Shown here in pieces: positions 49,222-58,668 of a stretch of DNA of 64,000 nt; the stretch's first letter is position 1; every line of letters starts with the position of its first letter. Below the pieces are notes generated by a model, which saw nothing but the letters and a program-made list of their open reading frames with translations, made no database searches and was not told the DNA's origin. Source of the DNA: Gammaproteobacteria bacterium (GTDB lineage: Bacteria; Pseudomonadota; Gammaproteobacteria; Pseudomonadales; Azotimanducaceae); NCBI GenBank assembly GCA_009837185.1, contig VXUA01000041.1:43374-107373 (forward strand), in the 5' to 3' direction. Position numbers and translations under genes: made by a program.

Positions 49222-50979
49222 CTAGTCTGCAGTCCATCGATCTTCAAAATAATCATCGTGCATATTTAAGTGCTCTTGCATATTCTGTTTTGTGTCTCGA
49301 CCCTGTTGATTCGATGATAAAAAACCAAAGAAATTAGTAATAGATAGACGTATGCCGGCAAGACAAGTTTTGGTCTTAATCCAATTTTGTGGACTGAATA
49401 CCTTATTTAAAGCTTGAAACTCTTCGGCGGCAACCTCTAGTGCGTTGCTCAGGCATGCTCCGGCCATCTCTACGATTTGATCGACTTGATCTGCTTTCAA
49501 TGCTTTTTCGAACGACAACGCTGGCTCTGGTACTCGACTCATGATCCCGTTTGCCTTACAAAAAACTAAAGACACTGCGTACAGATGGTGGTAAGGTGCG
49601 TAGGCTTTCATCGCGAGTAAAGTTTCATTCATACCTATTGGGTTTGCAGGGACCCACCGGTTCATAATATTGGTCATCCAGCGATTCAATGCGTCGATAT
49701 TTTCAGGAGAGTACTCAGTCCCGCGTTTAAAGAGTTGTTCAAAGTGCCTGTCGAATATCTGGCTTTCACTATAGGAAACATTAGGTCTCTGAGAATGCCA
49801 AGCGATTAACCACTTACCAAGTTCAAGCAAGTCAACGACGAATTTTTCATCTTTGTTAGCAGGAGCGTCTTCACCACGCTTCGTTATGAAATAACCATTC
49901 GGAAATCTTTGTTCATATGCTCGTTTTATTGCTAAGACTCGCCTGTCGTTGCTCCTCAGATCTCGGGGTTTTACGGAACTTTGCGAGTTTGTCGAAATGC
50001 TTATGCGGTCGGCTCTCTCTCGTTCAGGAATTTCATAGAATCTAAACATTACGTAAGCTTCGTCCAGCTCTTTGACACGTTCACTACAAGAGAGCATCGT
50101 GTTTAGCGACTGACATCCATTGACAACATTTACGTTACGAACTGTCAATGTTCCGTTAGCAATGTCAGCGCGGGAACAAAGTGCCGTAACTCCATTGTGA
50201 AGAAAGAAGAAATCACGGCTGTCTTCTCCATAGATTGAGTCTCGAATTCCTTTGTTCACTCGATTGTTCTTTAAGCCGAGGGACTGTCGCACATTCTTTT
50301 GAAACAACGTCCCATCCGATATGCCTGGAAACGTGATACACTCTGCAAGCGGCATCGCTGCAATAATGCACTTCGTTTGACCAAGTTGCATTACCATGTA
50401 TTTTCCGTTTTCCAGTTTCAATTCGTGACTTATTAGCGGATGTTCCACATCCAACGTCATCTGGTATCTAGATTTAATCTCATCCAGATCGACTACGTGA
50501 AGATCGGCAGAAAAGTCTTCCGCTCCTATTAATTTGCGCTGAAAATGTTCAAGATCGCTGCTTGCCTCATCTGTGAGGCTACCAGTAATAACCAATTCAA
50601 ACGCCACACGATATTCATTTTCAAGAGCAGTGGCAACTTCCGGTAGTCTTCGTTTCAGTTTTTGATTACCCGTCTCTTGCAATCGAACAAGGTCAAAGAG
50701 TTGAAACCAGGAAGCGAGTACTTCTCTTAGTGGTTCAGCGTCCACTGTGTCCCTGGTAGTGAATTTACCCTGTATCACAAAAATCGTCGAGTTTTCGTCG
50801 TCTACAACAATTGCGTCGATTTGTTTATCGTCAGGACCATCAGTTACGTCCTCAACAGTTTCAATCATATCCCGTCGATGAATGTTCCTAACATACCACG
50901 CAACGAATCGAGTACCATCATTGTCAAATCGCTGACGGTAGTAGTCGTTTTGAATCTCTTTCTGTATTTGCTCAAACAT
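49222..50979 (-). CDS. AIPR-family protein (abortive infection/phage resistance)
   Basis: A 585-residue protein of the AIPR family (PF10592 type). The N-terminal segment has a nuclease-like pattern, QIDAIVVDDENSTIFVIQGK (D then QxK). The central AIPR core holds KNNRVNKGIRDSIYG, FFFLHNGVTALCSRADI and VNVVNGCQSLNTM, the characteristic HNGVT and VNGxQ motifs. AIPR members were linked to phage resistance and commonly neighbour restriction systems, as here. ATG 50979 is the start. The stop lies 123 bases past the intron-bearing tRNA-Leu. Mode of action unknown. Confidence 0.78.
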   Translation of the reverse strand: MFEQIQKEIQNDYYRQRFDNDGTRFVAWYVRNIHRRDMIETVEDVTDGPDDKQIDAIVVDDENSTIFVIQGKFTTRDTVDAEPLREVLASWFQLFDLVRLQETGNQKLKRRLPEVATALENEYRVAFELVITGSLTDEASSDLEHFQRKLIGAEDFSADLHVVDLDEIKSRYQMTLDVEHPLISHELKLENGKYMVMQLGQTKCIIAAMPLAECITFPGISDGTLFQKNVRQSLGLKNNRVNKGIRDSIYGEDSRDFFFLHNGVTALCSRADIANGTLTVRNVNVVNGCQSLNTMLSCSERVKELDEAYVMFRFYEIPERERADRISISTNSQSSVKPRDLRSNDRRVLAIKRAYEQRFPNGYFITKRGEDAPANKDEKFVVDLLELGKWLIAWHSQRPNVSYSESQIFDRHFEQLFKRGTEYSPENIDALNRWMTNIMNRWVPANPIGMNETLLAMKAYAPYHHLYAVSLVFCKANGIMSRVPEPALSFEKALKADQVDQIVEMAGACLSNALEVAAEEFQALNKVFSPQNWIKTKTCLAGIRLSITNFFGFLSSNQQGRDTKQNMQEHLNMHDDYFEDRWTAD

Positions 50980-51710
50980 AAATGGAATTTTGATCTCTAG
51001 TTAAGTCAGAACCATTTTAATATCTTGTCAGCAAACGACGCTGGATAGGGATTGATGAGAAACGCCTACTCAAGTGCGACATTTCGAGTCGATGAAATAA
51101 GTTGAAACACGATGAATTGAAGCATTTCATAGTTTGTGCCGAATTTGTTGACTCACACCACTAGTCTGTCGTCGGGTTGTCCCTTGGCCTATGAAATTAA
51201 TTCGAGCTGTTAGGAATAGACGGTCATGTCGATTTAAACTGAACTAGTAGAAATATTCGGATCAGGGTTTTCAAACTAATTAAGAGTCACCTAGCTGAAG
51301 CGAAAAGAGCAAGACAGCCAATTGTGGGGTGATAACCACTACTCTAAAACCATTTGAAAAACTAAGTTCTCTGAGATCCGAATTCAAAGAAATGTCCCTC
51401 CACATACGCGAGGCCATGTAACTGTGACGGTACATCACTGCGATGAAAGACGCTTACATGTTTAGGTTATTTAAAGGGACACTAATCCGCAGAACCAAAT
51501 ATCGAATACTGGCTCTATCATTCAAATCTAATTTGAAGCGCCCAAAGGGAGGAATGTTCCACTCCCCGAGGCGATGAGAATGCGTCCAGTGATAGGTTCA
51601 CGAATGCGGTACCGGTGGTGCAAATCTCTGCTTAATGCATGATACAGTTCAAGGATTTCAAACTATTCAACAAATCAATACTGTTAGACTTTACGGCAAA
51701 TTTTCTTCGA
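50980..51710. other. 731-base region without a clear gene
   Basis: No convincing coding frame, RNA gene or repeat is seen. A 27-codon frame (GTG 51334 to about 51420, including KLSSLRSEFKEM) could be a relic. The promoter of the AIPR gene should be at its left edge. The stretch has more stop codons in all frames than its neighbours, as expected of decayed DNA. Confidence 0.4.
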
Positions 51711-54700
51711 CTACAGGTTCCAGGTATGGAACAGTCGCACTTGTTGAATCTGATTTAACAGTTCATGCTCTCGATTCTCCAAAGCATACCCCTTGATACA
51801 CGCTCGATCTGCGTCTCGTACTAATTCCGGTGCGTTATCTGAAAAGTTGTAGTTTGGAAACTTTTTACCCTTTCTTACGAAAACCGTCATACACCTATTT
51901 AGAGTGTTATGATTACAAAACTCTCGCCCAATTCCCGCTGCCTTTTCCAAAAATGATGGATCTGAAGTCCAGGTCGGAGGAAGTCGAACAGTTTCAAACA
52001 GACTTGGAAGTACATCAAAAGCGTCTCCAACCATTAACCAATATGCAAGAAATACTGTTGAATTGTACAAGCAAATCCGTGGCCAAAAGTACTCGTCATT
52101 CGGGACACTAAACTTTCTACGTCTTGCTGAATCAAGTATTTCCCGTGGTAGACATGTGAGGAAATAATGCGCGGTGCGAGGAAAAGTTATTTCTCGTGTC
52201 GCGTTCTCAACAGTTATTTTTGTCTTAGCGCCGCGCATTGCTGTGAGCAACTGAACAAGTTCTTCCGTACCTGCTGTAGTCCATCGATCGGCAATGGGTT
52301 GTTGGTAAGACGGGCGACAACGAAGGATTTGCTTTCGCTGCTTGGTTTGCAGTCCGATGTAACTTGAAGAATATATTATTGGACTGGACTCTTCCAATAC
52401 ACTGCCTACCAATATCGACACAACAGTTACGCGCTGACGACTCTCTGCCCCCGTACTTCCACCCTTGATGAAGGGATGCGGCAAGAACACCGGAGACGGT
52501 CGGTTGTTATAGGTTCTAAGGTGAATGGTCTGAGCCCTATCAGCGCACAATTCACGAAGTTTCTTTTTGTAAGCAGAAAAGCATAAAGAATGTGGAACAA
52601 CCATTGTTAATACGCCAGTTTCGCCCAAGAGCTTAATGCCCAACTCGACGAATAAACAGTAGAGATCACCACAATTTGTGGTCTCGTATCCGTATTGATT
52701 TGCAACTCTTTTTTCCGTACCACTCGGCGTTTGATATGGTGGATTTCCAATCACGACATCCCATCGCTCCTTACCGAAAAGCAATGGCAGTCCACACTCT
52801 GCTACGATACTTTCATTTCCCAACGATTCCTTTTCCAACCACTCAATGACATATGGTAATGGATCGTAAAGTTTGTCTATCAGCTTCTGTCTTGCTCTAG
52901 ATTCTCTATCCCGTTGTTTCTTTTTCTCGGCTGGACTATAAGCATCGGTGTATGAATCTCTGATTTTTCTCCATTCGCGCATATCTGTACTATGTAAATG
53001 AGAACTTTCGAACTCGACATGCTCATCCATTAATCGCGTTGCAAGTGAATTAGCTGTCGCAATCCGAGTTTCAAGATTGGGGAATGGTCCTATTGGCTTG
53101 TTAGGTTGAAGTGCTGTTTGCGTACCAATCATTGCAAGGTAGAAACGAAAACGAGTTACCTGAATTGCCATCGGGTGAACGTCTACTGCATAAAGTTGGT
53201 GTTCGATGGCGTGTTCAACGCGTTTCAGGTCGTCGTATGCGTCCTCAAGCAAGCGACGTTCAGTACGTCTCAAAGCGTTCAGCACGGACACAATAAACTC
53301 ACCACTACCAGTGCAGGGATCGAGCACGGTCACCTTGCGAAGTCGTTCAACTATCTTTTCCTTAAGTGGAGACTGTCTCAAGTGTTGGGTACCCTTCGTA
53401 TCTCCTTCGACTGGGTGAAGAAGATTTAGTGCATCCGTATACGCTATTCCTTCCAGATTTCCCGAAAGATAGTAGGCGAGTGCGTCGCACACCATCTCGT
53501 CCGTTAAGTCCTGAGGGGTGTAATAAGTTCCAGCAGGCTGACGCGCCAATGGACTAGGTTCGATGTTTTCAGCAAGTGCTATGAAGCGTTCGAAGACACT
53601 ACCGATCATACTTGGATCTAGCGCAGTATCGGAGCGCAACTCGTCGTGCTCGGTCAATGTCCAATCATACCTTTTGAGTATAGTGAACAAGCCGTCTTCA
53701 GACTTTCCAGCTCGAATGTATTCCAAATCTGGAATCAGGGTACGAAGCAAAGCTTTGTCTTCGTTGAACAAAGAGCCATTCAAGAAAGGTGCATCGTATA
53801 AGGCTTCCTTTAGTGTTTGTAATCGTTTAGGTACCTTACGGCGGTTTTGTTCCATGGAAAGTGTTTGCGTAAAAAGATGTTCCAGCTGATCATGGATATG
53901 AATATCTGCGTGCTTCTCAAACAATTCGGTCGGAATAATTCCATGTTCCTTCAGAAACCAGGTAAACAGAATCCTTACCAAGTGGCGTAGGTCATTTAGT
54001 TCCGTACCCGTACGTTTAAACCATGCTGCGATTTCATCGTAGAACTCCTTTTGGATCGACCTTGCATTTAATTGTTCGATCAGTTGGTTCGATCTTCCGC
54101 TTTTCCATCTCGCAAGTGACTCCAACTGCCGCAGTACTCGGGTCCCTGGGAGGTCAGGACTAAACGAATTCGATGTGTGAAGTGTGTTCCCGTCCCATGC
54201 GAAGACGCGGCACGCGGTCTCAGATTCACTATCACCGCCGAATGCTATACCAATTCCGCTTACTCTTATTGAGGAGTGTAGTAGGTACGTCTCGCGTAGT
54301 GCATCGTATACATCCGCAACAGACAGAATTCCGTCCTGTGCGAGAGATCCTAGGGTCACGAAATAAGTCTCATTCAACAAATCATCGTTAGAAGTGGATG
54401 TTGGTTCCGTTCTAAATGACGAGACCAATTTCGTATGCTCTTGGATGTACAACTCTTCTCCAGCTATTCGTTTCAAAAGACAGTGATGATTTGTTGAACT
54501 TGTGATGTGATCAAGAATTTCTTGACCCAAAGTTGTTGAATATTTACTACTCTCGTCGGGAAGCATAGCTCGAGACAACATGGGTTTCAACGCAAGCCGC
54601 AGTTCGATTGACGTGGGAGCAATTGCAGAAGATAACCACACTATGTCATTCTCAATACGACGGCAGACACGCCACTCTTCTCCATTAGTTAGTAACCCAA

Positions 54701-55037
54701 AAACTCCGTGTTCCGAATCTGGTCGTTTACGTAGGTACTCTTCTAGTTGAATTTTGGGTATGCGCTTTGCTGAATCTGACCGAGAGGGACGTAAATCCAA
54801 GTTCACACCTAGTGCTTTAGCTTCGACTATGACATCAAGTTTCCCGTCCGGTCGGCGACAGAGGAAATCGAGTCGTTTGGACTTAAGTTGGTGCTCCCTT
54901 CGAATGTCTTGAGAAGAATAACCCAACACATCTCGAAGCACGGGCTCTACAATCTCTACCTTGACATCTTCCTCATTACGATCGTCTGCCTTACGTTGTT
55001 TCAACTCTGTCAACGCGTGTTCGTAATCAAAGTCCAT
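51711..55037 (-). CDS. Type IIG-like restriction-methylase (Eco57I-type)
   Basis: A 1108-residue fusion. The N-terminal nuclease-like domain has RLDFLCRRPDGKLDVIVEAK (residues about 49-70, D...ExK). Adenine-methylase motif I is VLDPCTGSGEFIVSVLNAL near 570 and motif IV VVIGNPPYQTPSGT near 762. The remaining C-terminal part should recognise DNA. Unlike the other copy at 18293-22492 it is shorter and not closely similar in wording. It starts at ATG 55037. No cognate S or separate R gene is adjacent. The AIPR gene on the same strand follows after the 731-base gap. Confidence 0.8.
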   Translation of the reverse strand: MDFDYEHALTELKQRKADDRNEEDVKVEIVEPVLRDVLGYSSQDIRREHQLKSKRLDFLCRRPDGKLDVIVEAKALGVNLDLRPSRSDSAKRIPKIQLEEYLRKRPDSEHGVFGLLTNGEEWRVCRRIENDIVWLSSAIAPTSIELRLALKPMLSRAMLPDESSKYSTTLGQEILDHITSSTNHHCLLKRIAGEELYIQEHTKLVSSFRTEPTSTSNDDLLNETYFVTLGSLAQDGILSVADVYDALRETYLLHSSIRVSGIGIAFGGDSESETACRVFAWDGNTLHTSNSFSPDLPGTRVLRQLESLARWKSGRSNQLIEQLNARSIQKEFYDEIAAWFKRTGTELNDLRHLVRILFTWFLKEHGIIPTELFEKHADIHIHDQLEHLFTQTLSMEQNRRKVPKRLQTLKEALYDAPFLNGSLFNEDKALLRTLIPDLEYIRAGKSEDGLFTILKRYDWTLTEHDELRSDTALDPSMIGSVFERFIALAENIEPSPLARQPAGTYYTPQDLTDEMVCDALAYYLSGNLEGIAYTDALNLLHPVEGDTKGTQHLRQSPLKEKIVERLRKVTVLDPCTGSGEFIVSVLNALRRTERRLLEDAYDDLKRVEHAIEHQLYAVDVHPMAIQVTRFRFYLAMIGTQTALQPNKPIGPFPNLETRIATANSLATRLMDEHVEFESSHLHSTDMREWRKIRDSYTDAYSPAEKKKQRDRESRARQKLIDKLYDPLPYVIEWLEKESLGNESIVAECGLPLLFGKERWDVVIGNPPYQTPSGTEKRVANQYGYETTNCGDLYCLFVELGIKLLGETGVLTMVVPHSLCFSAYKKKLRELCADRAQTIHLRTYNNRPSPVFLPHPFIKGGSTGAESRQRVTVVSILVGSVLEESSPIIYSSSYIGLQTKQRKQILRCRPSYQQPIADRWTTAGTEELVQLLTAMRGAKTKITVENATREITFPRTAHYFLTCLPREILDSARRRKFSVPNDEYFWPRICLYNSTVFLAYWLMVGDAFDVLPSLFETVRLPPTWTSDPSFLEKAAGIGREFCNHNTLNRCMTVFVRKGKKFPNYNFSDNAPELVRDADRACIKGYALENREHELLNQIQQVRLFHTWNL

Positions 55038-55792
55038 ATCTGTTCAAGCTATTTGTCAAACGATCCCTATTCCTTCAACTCGATGTTAGATGTGTGGCAA
55101 TTTTAAATGGAATGAAATTTGTTTCGAAGCCATACGTTTAATAAACGCTGTACAAGTTCGAGTATACATTAGAAAAACACGCGGTTCAGAAATTTTTTCA
55201 TGCGATGTAGTATTCGTGGAACATGTTCACTAACACACTAGTCAAAGAACACCATGAGTTGCGTACAACGATTCGAGCAAATATTCATCGAATAGCTGTG
55301 ATCGCGATCAATCTCAACGAAACAACTCGTTGAAGAAGTGTGGTGAACCAATTCAGAAACAAAATCCTTTCACGTGTTCGTGTGAGTCGATCTAAAACCC
55401 AGCCACTTCTCTGTAAGTGTAATTCTGAACAGGAGGGAAACAACCTCACAAAAAACGGTATTGTCATTTTGTCTTACTTAGTGACTCATTTTGATGTACT
55501 CTGAGCTCGAGGTGCGCGCAACCAGGACATTCACGATTTCTACCAAGTCCTAAGACAGTGCTTAAAGGTACAGTTTCTAGTTAGAAATCATTTAAGCTCA
55601 CAAACAGCTTTCTTTCGATGAAGTTAGCTACCATCTCGCGTGTCCTATTGCCAAATCTAATACGATACCGGAATTGAGCTAGCACGAATTGGTTGCTAAA
55701 ACAGGGGAGAGTTCAAACAAAGCCAATATTTGCTTTAGTGTACTAGGTTGTGTAAGAAAACTAAACGCTCCGACATCAATGATGCCTAACAT
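55038..55792. other. 755-base region without a clear gene
   Basis: No coding frame, tRNA or repeat is recognised. It should contain the promoter of the reverse-strand methylase gene at its left end and that of the forward membrane gene at its right. A half-site-like GTGGAACATG near 55216 is not a full parS. Confidence 0.4.
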
Positions 55793-56447
55793 GTGACTAT
55801 TCCGGAATATCTTGAACTTATAGAAGCAAATATTCATACAGACAAACCCAAAACGGACCAGCTAAACAGAAAAAACAGACCCGTAACTCTAATGCGACAC
55901 TTCCTCCGAACAAACCTTTGGTCCATCATATCTGGATTAGTAGCAGCTTACTTTCTATGGGTCTTCCACCTACAAACCGGTTTCCCTCCCACAGCTTCTT
56001 TAACTACAACTTCTGCAACCTACCTTGCGCTATTTGTATTTTTCCTCGTAGCACCGTTTGTCCAAAAATTGAGACTTGGAAAGATTATCGAATTTGAAGC
56101 ACGAGTTGAAGAAGCAAGAGCTGAAATAAAGGATGTACGGACCGAATTTCGTGCTAGCATGGATGAGAAGAGATTTCGAAATTGAACTTCGTCGTATTCT
56201 GTACAAACGTACCTGTTCGAATGGTGTGGCAGCACGACCGAAAGGTACCGTGAGTGCTCGAGCAATGTTTAGAACATTGGCATCCAGAAAACCAAAATAC
56301 CAAAAATTTCGGAGTTCATTCGACTACGTACTTGAGGTATGCAACGCTGTGGTACATGGACAAAAGATTTCTACTAGTCAAGCACAAGAGGCTATAAATA
56401 TTGGGTTTCGAGTGTTGCAAGAATTGAAGAGTGAGAAAGAACTGTAG
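55793..56447 (+). pseudogene. Membrane protein with HEPN-like tail, split by a frameshift
   Basis: The first part (GTG 55793 to 56185) has two membrane helices (NLWSIISGLVAAYFLWVF and TYLALFVFFLVAPFVQ) and an alpha-helical coiled segment (EEARAEIKDVRTEF). It ends at a TGA shortly after RASMDEKR. The second frame (to 56447) continues DFEIELRRILYKR and ends with a HEPN-like VCNAVVHGQKISTSQAQEAI, where NxxVHG is typical. Removing one base near 56170 would join them into about 218 residues. Either it is one broken gene or two overlapping ones. It sits just upstream of the five-gene operon. Confidence 0.5.
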
Positions 56448-56760
56448 TTGCAAAAGTTAAATAGCTAGCAACCACTGATACCAAACATGCGGTGTAATCC
56501 TTCGAAGCTCCTCCAATTCGAACTTCAACAGTTTCATCTGAATGCAGCAAGGTAAATCTCAACTCTCTTCAACCATCTTATTGGTCTTGAATTGAAATTC
56601 ACAAACTCACTCATCTAGCTGAGATCCCCTGGGAGTGGCACATAAAACTGAGGAGTATTCTATAGCGTCCGATATATGTATAAAATAACATGTATTTATA
56701 CACATATATTATTAGACTACCTATGACATGGGAAACACTGTTGATTGAGCGTGAATCATA
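56448..56760 (+). other. Upstream region of the five-gene operon
   Basis: 313 bases with no gene. The right half is AT-rich and holds an imperfect inverted repeat (separate entry) and a TATAAAAT box. A promoter for the operon is expected here. Confidence 0.45.
56672..56709 (+). promoter_or_regulatory. AT-rich imperfect inverted repeat before the five-gene operon
   Basis: ATATATGTATAAA (56672-56684) is mirrored by TTTATACACATATAT (from 56695), with a two-base insertion in the right arm. A TATAAAAT box overlaps the left arm (56679-56686), so a bound protein could block transcription. No good -35 partner is apparent. It lies about 50 bases before the first start codon. Confidence 0.35.
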
Positions 56761-58668
56761 ATGGGGCGTCCTTATAAGAACGAGCTTCGTTTGCTACCTG
56801 AAGCTTATCAGTGGGCGGTTACAAACCACAGAGATTGGTTGAAGCAATTGTGGTTTGATCAAACAGAAAAGACGCTGATCGCATGCGGTTCTGGCGGTTC
56901 TTACTCTGCTGCATCAATTGCCGTCGCTCTACACAGACATTACCATAGATCTCCGGGGTACGCTGTTACTCCTCTCGAGTTGGAAGCCACGATACCGTGG
57001 GGGTCGAATTGCAGTTTGTGGCTATTTTCGGGAACGGGGAGGAACGTAGATATCCGACGAGCACTCAAACGTGCGTCGATTTTAGAAGTCAATGAGCTGA
57101 CGGTCTTCTGCGCAAAATTGAACAGTCCTTTAGAGAGAGATGCGCGGAGATTATGGCTAGATCGGGTGTTTTCGTTTGAAGCTAACGTAGGGAAAGACGG
57201 ATATTTAGCAACCAATTCATTGTTTGTCTCCACAGTTTTCCTTGTTGCGTCATTTGAGAAATTACCACAAAACTTGACTACACTAATCCAATCGTGTTTC
57301 TCGAGTAAGAGTTCAGAGGAAGAGTTAAAGAGAAATTTGCTATTGGCAGCGGATGGTCGTTCAAACGCGATCGTCTTGCACGGTCCCAGTGGGAAAGCTG
57401 GGGCTCTAGATCTAGAGTCAAAATTCACCGAAAGCGCTTTGATTGCGTCAAGCGTGACGGACTTTCGAAATTTCGCGCACGGTCGACACAACTGGATTAA
57501 TCGTTTCGGTACCGAGAGTTTCGTTGTTGCATTTGTCGGTCCTGGTGAGGAAGAATTGGCAAGACAAACCCTTGATCTTATACCTAAACACATTCCACAA
57601 GTCGTTTTACCGCTCGGAGAGAATTTTGCTACCGCTCAAATTTTGTCCATTTACCATTCAATTCAAATTGTTGGTTGGATGAGTGCCCTTCATGACATTG
57701 ATCCAGGCCGCCCACGAATTCCAGAGTTTGGTCGCAAGTTATACCACTTACCTGCTCGCCTCACACAAGATACGGTGAGAGGATCGGACCGTCAAACTAT
57801 TGTTCACCGAAAGATTGCCGCTCTTGGCATGAACGAAGAGCACGAAGTATCACCATCAATTTGGTATAAAAAATACTCTGCTTTTCGAAGTAGATTGGTC
57901 AGTGTGGACATTCGGGCTGTTGTATTTGATTATGACGGCACTCTAGTTGAGACAAATACTCGCTTCGATCCGCCAGACAAATCGATTGCGGAACGAATGG
58001 TTGAGTTGTTAAAAGCAGGAATCCCGATAGGTATTGCGACGGGACGAGGAAACTCAGTAAGGCAACAGTTACGAACTGTGATTCCTACCCAGTTTCAAGC
58101 AAGAGTGCTACTCGGATACCTCAACGCATCACAAATCACGCGCCTGAATACTGAAGTCGAGATCGACGAAGATTTTGCGGATCCAGCACTGGAGCGGTTT
58201 TGGGAACGATTGCAGTGCGCCATAAAGCACACACCGGGAATAAACATCAAGAAATATCCATATCAAATCTCAATTCGACCAGCGACTGCCACAAAGGTAG
58301 CCCAGTTGTGGTTAGTGGTACAAGAATTAGCTAATTGTGAAAGCGAAGGCGAGCTAAAGGTGATGACTTCTAGTCATTCTTTGGATGTCTTACCCAAAAA
58401 CGTATCGAAGGTGTCAGTAGTTCAAGCTATCTGCAAAGAATTTTCCGTTGACGAATCAAATGTGCTCCGGATCGGGGACAATGGTCGTTGGCCGGGGAAC
58501 GACAGCGAGTTACTACGTTCGTCGTTAGGACTCAGCGTGCGAGACGTATCGGCTGATCCGCATTACTGTTGGAATCTGTTACCAACCAGATGTAATGGTA
58601 TTAGTGGAACTTTGTACTATTTGGATCGAATGCAAACAATGGACGGTGTAGTGAGGATGCAACTTTGA
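56761..58668 (+). CDS. SIS-domain sugar isomerase-like protein fused to HAD phosphatase
   Basis: A 635-residue fusion. The N-terminal half has a SIS phosphosugar-binding pattern, ACGSGGSYSAAS (residues 41-51), and a second SIS-like part with LHGPSGKAGALDLESKFTES and FAHGRHNWINRFG, as in GlmS-type isomerases. The C-terminal half is a Cof-type HAD phosphatase: nucleophile motif FDYDGTLVET (D390, D392), IATGRGNS (motif II) and RIGDNGRWPGND (D573, N580, D581). All main HAD catalytic residues are present. ATG 56761 opens the operon; the stop overlaps the next gene's TTG. Substrate unknown; a phosphorylated sugar or nucleoside is inferred. Confidence 0.7.
   Translation: MGRPYKNELRLLPEAYQWAVTNHRDWLKQLWFDQTEKTLIACGSGGSYSAASIAVALHRHYHRSPGYAVTPLELEATIPWGSNCSLWLFSGTGRNVDIRRALKRASILEVNELTVFCAKLNSPLERDARRLWLDRVFSFEANVGKDGYLATNSLFVSTVFLVASFEKLPQNLTTLIQSCFSSKSSEEELKRNLLLAADGRSNAIVLHGPSGKAGALDLESKFTESALIASSVTDFRNFAHGRHNWINRFGTESFVVAFVGPGEEELARQTLDLIPKHIPQVVLPLGENFATAQILSIYHSIQIVGWMSALHDIDPGRPRIPEFGRKLYHLPARLTQDTVRGSDRQTIVHRKIAALGMNEEHEVSPSIWYKKYSAFRSRLVSVDIRAVVFDYDGTLVETNTRFDPPDKSIAERMVELLKAGIPIGIATGRGNSVRQQLRTVIPTQFQARVLLGYLNASQITRLNTEVEIDEDFADPALERFWERLQCAIKHTPGINIKKYPYQISIRPATATKVAQLWLVVQELANCESEGELKVMTSSHSLDVLPKNVSKVSVVQAICKEFSVDESNVLRIGDNGRWPGNDSELLRSSLGLSVRDVSADPHYCWNLLPTRCNGISGTLYYLDRMQTMDGVVRMQL

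Noticed and set aside
51393..51481. TGTCCCT and AGGGACA as transposon inverted ends
   Set aside because: Seven-base arms can occur by chance and no transposase fragment lies between them.
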